This document shows positions 41,871 through 50,604 of a DNA stretch of 64,000 nt, piece after piece. Within the stretch, counting starts at the first letter, position 1; each line of letters starts with the position of its first letter. The notes under the pieces are model-generated. The model saw only the letters and a list, made by a program, of their open reading frames with translations, had not been told where the DNA came from and did not search any database. Source of the DNA: Mycobacterium sp. 1164985.4. Its GTDB lineage: Bacteria; Actinomycetota; Actinomycetes; Mycobacteriales; Mycobacteriaceae. The stretch covers positions 1 to 64,000 of the forward strand of contig NZ_LZMD01000094.1 in assembly GCF_001668575.1 (NCBI RefSeq), written 5' to 3'. Made by a program: the position numbers and the translations under genes.

Positions 41871-43091
41871 TTGACGACAAATCAGCAGACGCCCGCCCCC
41901 GCGGAGCCGCGTGAATACGCAAGACCGGCAGCGGGATTCGTTGCCGTCCTCGCGATCGTCGCGATCGTCGCCATCGCCGTCGCGCTCTTCCGGGGCGATT
42001 TCACGAAGACCGAACCGGTCACCGTGATCACCGACCGCGCCGGTCTGGTGATGAACCCCGACGCCAGGGTCAAGCTGCACGGCGCCCAAGTGGGCACTGT
42101 CGCCTCGGTCGAACCCCTGCCCGACGGCCGTGCCGCGATCCACCTCGCAATGGACCCCTCCGCGATGGAGCTGATCCCCGCCAACGTGCGTGTCGACATC
42201 GCGTCGTCGACGGTGTTCGGCGCGAAATCTGTTGCGCTGGTTCCGCCTGCGAATCCGTCACCGGAGGTGTTGCGCGCCGGCCAGGTGCTCGACGCCGATC
42301 ACGTCACCGTCGAGATCAACACCATCTTCGAACAACTCGTGTCGGTCTTGAACCGCATCGAACCCGCCAAACTCAACGAGACGCTCGGGGCGCTGGCCTC
42401 GGGTCTGAGCGGACGCGGCGAGAAGTTCGGGCAGACGCTGTCCGATCTGGATGCAATGCTCGCGACGATCGATCCCAGCCTGGAGAATCTGAGTCACGAC
42501 ATCGCGGTCATGCCACAGGTTCTCGAGGCCTACGCCGACGCCAGCCCGAACTTGCTGGACATCGTCGACAACGCCACCAGTATCAGCGGCACGATCGTCG
42601 ACAAGCAGCAGGACCTCGACACCCTGCTGCTCAGCACGATCGGGTTGGCCGACATCGGCGACGAAGTGCTCGCCGGCAACCGCAAGGCGATCACCGACGT
42701 CTTTCACCTTCTGGTGCCGACGACCGACCTGACCAACCAATACCACCCGGCGCTGAATTGCCTTCTGGCAGGTATGGCCCCGCTGGCCACCGCCGCACCC
42801 GCGCCGGTCCCCGGGGTGCTGCTGCTCGACTCGTTCGTGTTGGGCTCCGAACGCTACCGCTATCCGCAGAACCTGCCCAAGGTCGCGGCCAAGGGCGGGC
42901 CCCAGTGCGCGGGACTGCCCGACGTCGGATACGAAACCCGGGCACCTTACGTCGTCAGCGATATCGACGCGAGCCGTGCGCAGTACGGCAACCAGGGCAT
43001 CCTGCTGAACTCCGATGCGCTCAAGCAGGCGCTGTTCGGCCCGATCGACGGTCCGCCCCGCAACTCCTCGCAGATCGGACAACCGGGATGA
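41871..43091 (+). CDS. mceA: Mce family protein MceA
   Basis: A 406-residue cell-envelope protein: N-terminal membrane anchor (FVAVLAIVAIVAIAVALF), MCE domain (VTVITDRAGLVMNPDARVKLHG, VGTVASVEPLPDGRAAIH), a long helical region, and a C-terminal segment with a Cys pair (LNCLLAG, PQCAGLPD). TTG 41871 is chosen: it follows the yrbEB stop by seven bases and yields MTTNQQ; no ATG or GTG is available before the anchor. It probably forms part of the hexameric Mce substrate channel. Confidence 0.92.
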   Translation: MTTNQQTPAPAEPREYARPAAGFVAVLAIVAIVAIAVALFRGDFTKTEPVTVITDRAGLVMNPDARVKLHGAQVGTVASVEPLPDGRAAIHLAMDPSAMELIPANVRVDIASSTVFGAKSVALVPPANPSPEVLRAGQVLDADHVTVEINTIFEQLVSVLNRIEPAKLNETLGALASGLSGRGEKFGQTLSDLDAMLATIDPSLENLSHDIAVMPQVLEAYADASPNLLDIVDNATSISGTIVDKQQDLDTLLLSTIGLADIGDEVLAGNRKAITDVFHLLVPTTDLTNQYHPALNCLLAGMAPLATAAPAPVPGVLLLDSFVLGSERYRYPQNLPKVAAKGGPQCAGLPDVGYETRAPYVVSDIDASRAQYGNQGILLNSDALKQALFGPIDGPPRNSSQIGQPG

Positions 43092-44110
43092 GCGGTGCCA
43101 AAACTGCGATCAAACTGGGCGTTTTCGGCGCGGTGATGCTGCTGTTGACCGCGGCGCTGTTCGCCATCTTCGGCCAGTACCGCACCGGGTCCGCGCACAA
43201 CTACTCCGCCGTGTTCACCGACATCTCCGACCTCAAACCCGGTGATTCGGTGCGGGTTTCGGGTATCCGCGTCGGCACCGTCCACGACGTCTCCCTGCAA
43301 CCGGACAACACCGTCGTGGTCACCTTCGACGCCGCCTCCGACATCGTGCTCACCACCGGAACCAAAGCCGCGGTGCGTTACCTCAACCTCGTCGGGGATC
43401 GCTACCTCGAACTCCTCGACGGGCCCGGCTCAACGAGGGTCGCCGGACCCGGCTCACGAATCCCCGCCGACCGTACCGAGCCTGCCCTCGATCTTGACCT
43501 CCTTCTCGGCGGGCTGAAGCCGGTGATCCGCGGCCTGAACCCCGACGACGTCAATGCGTTGACCCGCTCCCTGATTCAGGTCCTGCAGGGGCAGGGTGGG
43601 AACCTCGAATCGCTGTTCGCCAAGACCGCGTCCTTCACCAACTCGATCGCCGACAACGGCGAGACCGTTCGGAACCTGATCGACAACCTCAACGCCGTGC
43701 TGACGGTCATCGCCAAGGACGGGAACAAGTTCTCCGGCGCGGTGGACCGCCTCGAGAAATTGATCACGGGCCTGGCCGCCGACCGTGACCCGATCGGGGA
43801 GGCGATCACCGCACTGGACAGCGGGACCGCGTCGCTCGCGGATCTGATGACCCAGGCGCGGCCACCACTTGCCGGCAGCGTCGACCAGCTCAACCGCGTC
43901 GCTCCGCTGCTCGAGAAGGACATACCGCTTCTCGACATCTCCCTGCAGAAGGCGCCGCAGAACTACAAGAAGCTCGTGCGTCTGGGCGCGTACGGCAGCT
44001 TCCTGAACCAATACCTGTGCGGAATATCGGTCAGGGTCACCGACCTTCAGGGGCGCACCGCGCACTTCCCATGGATCCTGCAGAACAACGGAAGATGCGG
44101 GGAGCCCTGA
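43088..44110 (+). CDS. mceB: Mce family protein MceB
   Basis: A 340-residue Mce protein with one N-terminal membrane helix (LGVFGAVMLLLTAALFAIFG), MCE domain starting YSAVFTDISDLKPGDSVRVSG, and a helical domain ending in NQYLCGISVRVTDLQG. ATG 43088 overlaps the mceA stop (ATGA), so the pair is translationally coupled. The upstream open frame is only antisense/shadow sequence. Confidence 0.93.
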   Translation: MSGAKTAIKLGVFGAVMLLLTAALFAIFGQYRTGSAHNYSAVFTDISDLKPGDSVRVSGIRVGTVHDVSLQPDNTVVVTFDAASDIVLTTGTKAAVRYLNLVGDRYLELLDGPGSTRVAGPGSRIPADRTEPALDLDLLLGGLKPVIRGLNPDDVNALTRSLIQVLQGQGGNLESLFAKTASFTNSIADNGETVRNLIDNLNAVLTVIAKDGNKFSGAVDRLEKLITGLAADRDPIGEAITALDSGTASLADLMTQARPPLAGSVDQLNRVAPLLEKDIPLLDISLQKAPQNYKKLVRLGAYGSFLNQYLCGISVRVTDLQGRTAHFPWILQNNGRCGEP

Positions 44111-45192
44111 TGCTGAAATATCGTGCCCCAGAGCTGATTCGAGCCGGATTCATCGGCGTTGTTCTCATCGTCCTGATCATCGCTGTGGGGCTGCAACCCG
44201 AGCGGCTGTGGTCATGGGCGACCGCCGTCAGGTATCAGGCACTGTTCACCGAGGCCGGCGGTCTGGCGCCGGGCAACGACGTGAAGGTCTCCGGTATGAC
44301 GGTCGGCTCGGTGTCCGAGGTATCCCTGGACAAGGGCAAGGCCCTCGTGACGTTCACCGTCGACGGAAAGGTCCGCCTCGGATCGCAGACCACGGCGCAC
44401 ATCCGCACCGGCACCCTGCTGGGGGAGCGCACGCTGGCCCTGGAACCGGCGGGTGATGACCGGGTGAAGCCGCTGTACGTCATCCCGGTGTCGAGGACCT
44501 CGTCGCCGTACTCACTGACCGAGGCGGTCAGCGAATTCACCGCGAACACGGCCGACACCGACACCGCATCGATCAACCAGGCCCTCGACACCCTGTCGGA
44601 CACGATCGACCGGATCGCGCCCCAACTCGGACCGACCTTCGACGGCTTGAGCCGGCTGTCGCGCTCACTGAACGGACGCGATGAGTCGCTGGGCCGGCTG
44701 CTCAAGAGTGCCGCCGACGTCACCGGTGTGCTGTCCGAGCGCAGCGAGCAGCTGAACACCTTGATCCTCAACGCCAACGACCTGATGGGTGTTCTCGAGA
44801 CCCGCCGGCAAGCCATCGTCAGCCTGCTCGCCAACACCTCGGTGGTCGCCCGGCAGTTGACCGGCCTGGTGCACGACAACGAGCAGGAACTGGCGCCGAC
44901 GCTGCAGAAGCTCAACGCGGTCTACGAGATGCTCGAGCGTAACCGCGACAACATCGCCAAGGCGCTGTCCGGGCTGGCGAAATATCAAGTCACTCAGGGC
45001 GAGGCGGTCAACAACGGGTTCTATTACAACGCGTTCGTCGGCAACCTGCTTCCTGCGCAGTCGCTGCAACCGTTCCTCGACTATGCGCTGGGCTATCGCC
45101 GCGGCGTGAACGCCGGACAGCCGCCGGACAACGCGGGGCCCCGCGCCGAATTCCCCTTCCCGTACAACGGTATTCCGGGAGGGTCGCGATGA
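44110..45192 (+). CDS. mceC: Mce family protein MceC
   Basis: A 360-residue Mce protein: N-terminal helix IRAGFIGVVLIVLIIAVGL, MCE domain with VRYQALFTEAGGLAPGNDVKVSG, then long coiled regions (SRSLNGRDESLGRLLKSA). ATG 44110 shares its A with the mceB stop (TGATG) and has GGGGAG 5-10 bases upstream. ATG 44095 is an alternative. The C-terminus is Pro/Gly-rich. Confidence 0.93.
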   Translation: MLKYRAPELIRAGFIGVVLIVLIIAVGLQPERLWSWATAVRYQALFTEAGGLAPGNDVKVSGMTVGSVSEVSLDKGKALVTFTVDGKVRLGSQTTAHIRTGTLLGERTLALEPAGDDRVKPLYVIPVSRTSSPYSLTEAVSEFTANTADTDTASINQALDTLSDTIDRIAPQLGPTFDGLSRLSRSLNGRDESLGRLLKSAADVTGVLSERSEQLNTLILNANDLMGVLETRRQAIVSLLANTSVVARQLTGLVHDNEQELAPTLQKLNAVYEMLERNRDNIAKALSGLAKYQVTQGEAVNNGFYYNAFVGNLLPAQSLQPFLDYALGYRRGVNAGQPPDNAGPRAEFPFPYNGIPGGSR

Positions 45193-46637
45193 TCGGCCGC
45201 AAAACGCTGTCGACCGTGCTGATGGTGGTCCTGGTGGGCCTGCTCGTCGGAGGAACCGCGATGGTCATCCGCCAGGCGTTCTTCAGCCCCCGAACCATCA
45301 CCGCGTACTTCACCTCCGCCACCGCGATCTACCCCGGCGACGAGGTGCGCGTCGCGGGAGTGCGGGTCGGCACGATCAAAGCGATCGAGCCCGACGGAGC
45401 CCTGGCCCGCATGCGGCTGTCTGTCGACCGGGACGTGCCGATCCCCGCCGACGCCAAGGCGGTCATCGTCGCGCAGAACCTGGTGTCCGCCCGTTACGTC
45501 CAGCTCGCCCCCGCCTACGAGACCAGCGGCCCGACACTTCCCGACAACGCCGTCATCGGCGTCGACCGGACCGCGGTGCCTGTCGAGTGGGACGAGGTCA
45601 AGGAGCAACTGACGCGGCTGGCGACGGAACTCGGCCCCAGCGGCGACATCTCGACGACATCGGTCAGCCGCTTCATCGACAGCGCGGCCAACGCCATGAA
45701 CGGCAACGGCGACAAACTCCGCGAGACCATCACACAGCTGGCACAGGTCGGCCGAATCCTCGCCGACGGCAGCGGCGACATCGTCGACGTCATCGTCAAC
45801 CTCCAGACCTTCGTCAACGCACTGCGCGACAGCAACGCCCAGATCGTGCAGTTCCAGGACCGCCTCGCCACGGTGAGCAGCGTGATCGATTCGAGCAGGT
45901 CCGATCTCGACGCCGCACTCACGTATCTCGCCGAAGCCGTCGGCGAGGTGCAGCGGTTCATCGCGGGCAGCAGGGATCAGACCGCCGAACAGATCCAGCG
46001 CCTCGGCGCCGTCACACAGAACCTCGCCGACAATCGGCTGACCCTCGAGAACGTGCTTCACGTCGCGCCCAACGCTATCGGCAACGGATACAACATCTAC
46101 AACCCCGACACCGGCACCATGATCGGCGGCTTCGCATTGGCGAACTTCGCCAACCCGGTGCAGCTGGTGTGCTCGTCGATCGCCGCGGTGAAGAACGCCA
46201 CGGCGCCCGAGGCGTCGAAGGCGTGCGCCGAATACCTCGGTCCGGCACTGCGATTGCTGAACTTCAACTATCTGCCGATGCCGTTCAACGCCTATCTGCA
46301 GAAGTCGCCGAGCCCGGGCAACCTGATCTATTCGGATCCCGCGCTGGCGCCCGGGGGAGCCGGCGGGGCTCCGCAACCTCCGGAGGCCCCACCGGCGGTG
46401 TCGGCGTACACCGGCGCCGCTGACGTGCCGCCGCCTGCGGGGTGGGCCACCGCGCCCGGTCCGCCCGGTGCCTACGCCCCGAACGGACTGCCGGCCGCAC
46501 CGCAACCCGCTCTGTATCCGGGCGCGCCGATCCCGCCGGGCCCACCGACGACGGTCTCGCAGCCGACGACGCTCGAGGGCATGCTGCTGCCTGCCGAGGC
46601 GCCGGCACCGCCCGCGACCCCGATGGGGCCGTCATGA
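45189..46637 (+). CDS. mceD: Mce family protein MceD
   Basis: A 482-residue Mce protein with an N-terminal membrane helix, MCE domain starting ITAYFTSATAIYPGDEVRVAG, and a final roughly 110-residue Pro/Ala-rich low-complexity tail (PEAPPAVSAYTGAADVPPPA). The tail is typical of MceD proteins and may span the periplasm or cell wall. ATG 45189 overlaps the mceC stop by ATGA. Confidence 0.93.
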   Translation: MIGRKTLSTVLMVVLVGLLVGGTAMVIRQAFFSPRTITAYFTSATAIYPGDEVRVAGVRVGTIKAIEPDGALARMRLSVDRDVPIPADAKAVIVAQNLVSARYVQLAPAYETSGPTLPDNAVIGVDRTAVPVEWDEVKEQLTRLATELGPSGDISTTSVSRFIDSAANAMNGNGDKLRETITQLAQVGRILADGSGDIVDVIVNLQTFVNALRDSNAQIVQFQDRLATVSSVIDSSRSDLDAALTYLAEAVGEVQRFIAGSRDQTAEQIQRLGAVTQNLADNRLTLENVLHVAPNAIGNGYNIYNPDTGTMIGGFALANFANPVQLVCSSIAAVKNATAPEASKACAEYLGPALRLLNFNYLPMPFNAYLQKSPSPGNLIYSDPALAPGGAGGAPQPPEAPPAVSAYTGAADVPPPAGWATAPGPPGAYAPNGLPAAPQPALYPGAPIPPGPPTTVSQPTTLEGMLLPAEAPAPPATPMGPS

Positions 46638-47878
46638 TGAGGGCCCGCTCGATCCGTAGCCTCGTCGTCATGGCGTGCTGCGTCGCCCTCGCGGTGACCG
46701 GGTGCACGTTCGAAGGCGTGAACTCGCTGCCGCTGCCGGGCACGGTGGGCCGGGGTGAGGGTGCCGTGTATCACGTCCAGGTCGCGAATGTCGGTTCGCT
46801 GGAACCCAATTCACCGGTCCTCCTCGGTGACGTGGTCGTCGGCAGCATCGGCAGGATGAAGGTGACGAACTGGCACGCCGACATCGAGGTGTCGGTGCGG
46901 CCCGACGTCGTGATACCCGCGAACGCGGTGGCGACCGTGGGACAGACCAGCCTGCTCGGCTCGATGCACCTGGCGCTCGACCCGCCCCTGGGGCAGGCAC
47001 CCAGCGGCGCGCTGGAACCCGGGTCGACCATCGGACTCGACAGGTCGTCGACGTACCCGTCCACCGAACAGACGCTGTCGTCGCTGTCGGTCGTGGTCAA
47101 CGGCGGCGGCCTTGGACAGATGGGTGACATCGTCCGTGAGTTCAACGCCGCACTGAACGGACGCGAAGACCAGATCAGGGACCTGCTGGTCCGTCTGGAC
47201 GATTTCATCGGGATGCTCGACACCCAACGCGACGACATCAACGCCTCCATCGCCGCGATGGACCGGATGTCGAGCACGTTCGCCGCCGAACGGGACGTCA
47301 TCACGGCTGGGCTGCACCGCATTCCGCCCGCTCTCGATGTGCTGATCAAGGAACGGCCGCGCATCACCGAGGCGCTCGCGCGCCTAGGACGATTCAGCGA
47401 CACGGCCACCGGACTGATCAACGACACGAAAGACGACATCGTGCGCAACCTCGCCAACCTCAAACCGACGTTGCGCGCGCTCGCCGACGTCGGCCCGAAC
47501 CTGGGCACCGTCCTGGCCTACGCGCCGACGTTCCCCTACACACAGAGCTTCATCGACCGTGCGATCCGCGGCGACTACATGAACCAATTCATCATCTTCG
47601 ACTTCACCATTCCGCGGCTCAAGCGGGGGTTGTTCCTCGGCACCCGCTGGGGGCAGGAGGGCGCGCCGATGGTGCCCGCGCCAGGCGATCCCTGGTACCT
47701 GACCTACACCCTGGACCCGTTGAACGCGCCGATCACACCGGCGCCAACCGAGGTCGTCGAGCCACCACCGCTCGTCGAAAGCGCCGACGGCTCGGATGAT
47801 TCGGCCGCGGTCGTCGTCGACCACGGATCGGGCCTCGCGGCGGACGGCGCGGCTGTCGCCGGGGGAGGCGGCAACTGA
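46634..47878 (+). CDS. mceE: Mce family lipoprotein MceE (LprK-type)
   Basis: A 414-residue lipoprotein. The signal peptide ends in a lipobox VTGC with the acylated Cys at residue 24, then the MCE domain (VYHVQVANVGSLEPNSPVLLGD). It is the membrane-anchored E subunit of the Mce complex. ATG 46634 overlaps the mceD stop (ATGA); ATG 46637 is equally possible. The C-terminus is acidic and Gly-rich (AAVAGGGGN). Confidence 0.93.
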   Translation: MMRARSIRSLVVMACCVALAVTGCTFEGVNSLPLPGTVGRGEGAVYHVQVANVGSLEPNSPVLLGDVVVGSIGRMKVTNWHADIEVSVRPDVVIPANAVATVGQTSLLGSMHLALDPPLGQAPSGALEPGSTIGLDRSSTYPSTEQTLSSLSVVVNGGGLGQMGDIVREFNAALNGREDQIRDLLVRLDDFIGMLDTQRDDINASIAAMDRMSSTFAAERDVITAGLHRIPPALDVLIKERPRITEALARLGRFSDTATGLINDTKDDIVRNLANLKPTLRALADVGPNLGTVLAYAPTFPYTQSFIDRAIRGDYMNQFIIFDFTIPRLKRGLFLGTRWGQEGAPMVPAPGDPWYLTYTLDPLNAPITPAPTEVVEPPPLVESADGSDDSAAVVVDHGSGLAADGAAVAGGGGN

Positions 47879-49425
47879 TGTTGACGCGCTTCGTCCGCAA
47901 TCAGCTCATCATCTTCACCATCGCCTCGGTGATCGGCATCGCCTTGATGGTGTTCGGCTACATGCAGGTGCCGACGCTACTGGGCATCGGCCGCATCACG
48001 GTGCAGCTCGAACTGCCCGGCACCGGTGGCCTTTACCGGTTCTCGAACGTGACCTATCGCGGTGTCCAGATGGGCAAGGTCCTCGACGTGCGCGCCACCC
48101 GCGAGGGGGCCGTCGCGACGCTGTCGCTGAACACCTCACCGAAGGTTCCGGCCGACACTCGTGCCGCCGTGCGCAGCGTGTCCGCCGTCGGGGAACAGTA
48201 CGTCGACCTGGTGCCCGACGACACGAATGGACCGTCCCTGCAGGACGGCTCGGTGATCCCCCGGGAGAAGACCTCGGTACCGCAAGCCGTCGGCCCGATG
48301 CTCGATCAGGTCAGCGCCCTGATCGACAGCATTCCGAAGGACAAGATCAGCGGTCTGCTCGACGAGTCGTTCAAGGCATTCGACGGGGCCGGATACGACT
48401 TCGGCTCACTGATCGACTCCTCGGCGAAGATCGTCGGTGACGGCAACGCGATCGCCGACAAGACACGGGCGTTGATCGACGACAGCCGTCCGCTGCTGGA
48501 CGGCCAGGCGCAATCGGCCGACGCCATCCGCAGCTGGGCGCGCAGCGTGGCGGGTATCACCGGTCAACTCCAGGCCGATGACGCGCAGATGCGCACGATT
48601 CTCGAGGTCGGTCCCGGCGCGGCCGACGAGGCCTCGCGGTTGTTCAACGACGTCAAGGCGACCCTCCCCGTGCTGTTGGCCAACCTGACGTCGGTCGGCG
48701 AGGTCGGCGTGACGTATCACGCCGCGCTGGAACAACTTCTGGTGCTGTTTCCGCCGTATGTGGCGGCCACGCAGACCGTCGGCGTTGCGCGCAACAACCC
48801 CACCGGCATGGCGATGGGGGATTTCACGCTGGTGATCAGCGACCCGCCCGCGTGCACGGTCGGGTTCCTACCGCCGAACCAGTGGCGCTCACCCGAGGAC
48901 GAGACGATCGTCGACACGCCCGACGGCCTGTACTGCAAACTGCCGCAGGATTCGCCCATCGGGGTGCGCGGGGCGCGTAACTATCCGTGCCTGGCGCGGC
49001 CGGGCAAGCGCGCGCCGACCGCCGAAATGTGCCAGAGCGACAAGCCGTTCGAGCCGCTGGCGATGCGCCAGCATCCGCTGGGCGCGTACCCGATCGATCC
49101 GAACCTGATCGCCCAGGGCTTCGCACCTGACGACCGCGTCGACTTCGAAGAGCGGATCTACGGTCCGGTGCAAGGCACGCCGATGCCGCCCGCCCAACCA
49201 GGCGAAGCTGCGCCACCGTCACCGCCACCGCCGCCGCCCGGCGGTGCAGCTCCCGCCACGGCCCCGAGTTCCTCGAGCTCGGGTGGCCCGTCCGTCGCCT
49301 TCGCCCCCTACGATCCGCAGACGGGTCAGTACGCGACGCCGGACGGACAGGTGTTCCGGCAAGCCGACCTGGCGGCGCCTGCGGGTCCGAAGTCGTGGCA
49401 GGACCTACTCGTCCCGAATGGGTAA
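47878..49425 (+). CDS. mceF: Mce family protein MceF
   Basis: A 515-residue Mce protein: N-terminal helix LIIFTIASVIGIALMVFGY, MCE domain (VQLELPGTGGLYRFSNVTYRG), helical region, then paired cysteines (PPACTVGF, YCKLPQD, NYPCLARP, AEMCQSD) and a Pro/Ser-rich C-terminus. ATG 47878 overlaps the mceE stop by one base (TGATG). It is the last gene of the operon, with no mas (Mce-associated) genes after it; the next gene is convergent 5 bp away. Confidence 0.93.
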   Translation: MLTRFVRNQLIIFTIASVIGIALMVFGYMQVPTLLGIGRITVQLELPGTGGLYRFSNVTYRGVQMGKVLDVRATREGAVATLSLNTSPKVPADTRAAVRSVSAVGEQYVDLVPDDTNGPSLQDGSVIPREKTSVPQAVGPMLDQVSALIDSIPKDKISGLLDESFKAFDGAGYDFGSLIDSSAKIVGDGNAIADKTRALIDDSRPLLDGQAQSADAIRSWARSVAGITGQLQADDAQMRTILEVGPGAADEASRLFNDVKATLPVLLANLTSVGEVGVTYHAALEQLLVLFPPYVAATQTVGVARNNPTGMAMGDFTLVISDPPACTVGFLPPNQWRSPEDETIVDTPDGLYCKLPQDSPIGVRGARNYPCLARPGKRAPTAEMCQSDKPFEPLAMRQHPLGAYPIDPNLIAQGFAPDDRVDFEERIYGPVQGTPMPPAQPGEAAPPSPPPPPPGGAAPATAPSSSSSGGPSVAFAPYDPQTGQYATPDGQVFRQADLAAPAGPKSWQDLLVPNG

Positions 49426-49430
49426 GCGGG

Positions 49431-49943
49431 TCAGGCGTCGTTTTTGACGAGCTTGAACGGCATGTTGATGAAGACCGGCTTGCTGACGCCGCACGCGCCG
49501 CTCGGGCCGGTGGTCTGGTCTTCGCCCGCCAGCGTCGTCGATGCGGGGTCGGTCAGGCTGCCGTCCTCATTGACGGGGACGAACCGGAACACCTGAAGAC
49601 CGGGGGCCGCCGTGCCATCGGGACACGGAATCCAGTCCTCCACCGTGTGCTTGACGTACCAGACGCCACCCGTCTTGTAGATCGGGGCGGTCCAACCGAA
49701 GTCGCTGACGACCGTGCCGGTGCATTCGGTCGGATAGCTGCACGTCGTAGTGATCGTCCAGGTGCTGCGCAGGCTGGCCTCGTCGCGGAACCTGTCGTTG
49801 GTCTTGGCGAATTCGCCGTTCGAGGTGGCGGTGTAGCGGCCGTTGAGGCCCCACTCGTTGTCGGTGGCCTCGGCTTCGCTGGCCAAGCCGATGCCCGTCA
49901 CGGCAGCAGCGACGACACCCACCGCGACACCGGTCATCCGCAT
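49431..49943 (-). CDS. Small secreted mycobacterial protein
   Basis: A 170-residue exported protein. The signal peptide MRMTGVAVGVVAAAVTGIGLA ends at a probable ASEAEA cleavage site. The mature part has four cysteines (TTCSYPTECTG, DWIPCPDG, GACGVSKP) that may form two disulphides. ATG 49943 is chosen over GTG 49958 because AAGGAG lies at optimal distance upstream. The function is unknown; related mycobacterial secreted proteins are conserved. A shared regulon site lies 66 nt upstream, as for other leadered members. Confidence 0.78.
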   Translation of the reverse strand: MRMTGVAVGVVAAAVTGIGLASEAEATDNEWGLNGRYTATSNGEFAKTNDRFRDEASLRSTWTITTTCSYPTECTGTVVSDFGWTAPIYKTGGVWYVKHTVEDWIPCPDGTAAPGLQVFRFVPVNEDGSLTDPASTTLAGEDQTTGPSGACGVSKPVFINMPFKLVKNDA

Positions 49944-50009
49944 CGCCGTCTCCTTCACCGATCGTGACGAATGATCAACCTAGGCCGGTTCCGGCGCGCA
50001 GGACGATCC

Positions 50010-50050
50010 GCGTCCGCTCAGTGGAACAGGTGATCCCGCTGAGCGGCACC
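50010..50050. promoter_or_regulatory. Two shared sites in the divergent secreted-protein promoter
   Basis: GCGTCCG-CTCAG-TGGAACA (50010-50028) and GATCCCG-CTGAG-CGGCACC (50032-50050) are neighbouring copies. The second is 41 nt from GTG 50092, with TATCAA (50079-50084) as a -10 seven bases before it. The first is 66 nt from ATG 49943, which has its own Shine-Dalgarno sequence. Confidence 0.65.
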
Positions 50051-50091
50051 ACCGCCGTCGGTCGTCGTCGACATGACGTATCAAGGACACC

Positions 50092-50547
50092 GTGCCTGTC
50101 CGACGCCGTTCCGTCGCCTCCGCATTGATCGGTGTGACGCTGGCCATCGCGGCGTTGTTCGCCCCGGGGCCCGCCCACGCCGAGACCGTCTACGGCAACT
50201 TCCATCTCGTGATCGACGGGCGCTACGACTTCCACACGTGGCTGTGGGCCATCTCGCGCTGCCCCGGCGACTGCGTGCACATCCAGGCGACCCCGCAGCC
50301 CATCGCGAAAGCGTTTGCCTACCGCGGTGATGCATACCTCGCCGATGGCCGGTACACGCTGACCGTCGACGTTCCGGACGGGCTGCGGTGCGGCAACGTC
50401 TACTACGGTCCGGTGATCCCGACCCGGGATGTCTATTCGTGGGATGCGGCGACTCGGTCGGGCACCCTCGAATCGTCGTTCGCGACCGGCTGCGACGGAG
50501 CTCCGGGCGGGACCTTCACCTACCCGTTCAGCCTCGCTCGCCTTTAG
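50092..50547 (+). CDS. Small secreted mycobacterial protein
   Basis: A 151-residue exported protein. Signal peptide VRRRSVASALIGVTLAIAALF ends at PAHAET. The mature part has a Trp/Cys-bearing region (FHTWLWAISRCPGDCVHIQ) and two later cysteines (LRCGNVYYG, ATGCDGAPGG), suggesting two disulphides. GTG 50092 is chosen because it lies 41 nt from the shared 19-bp site. The function is unknown. It probably belongs to the regulated envelope set. Confidence 0.78.
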   Translation: MPVRRRSVASALIGVTLAIAALFAPGPAHAETVYGNFHLVIDGRYDFHTWLWAISRCPGDCVHIQATPQPIAKAFAYRGDAYLADGRYTLTVDVPDGLRCGNVYYGPVIPTRDVYSWDAATRSGTLESSFATGCDGAPGGTFTYPFSLARL

Positions 50548-50604
50548 CCTGCAGCCACGAAAATCCCGTGGACGGATCCGGTCGGCATCCCGTTCAATGC
50601 ACTA

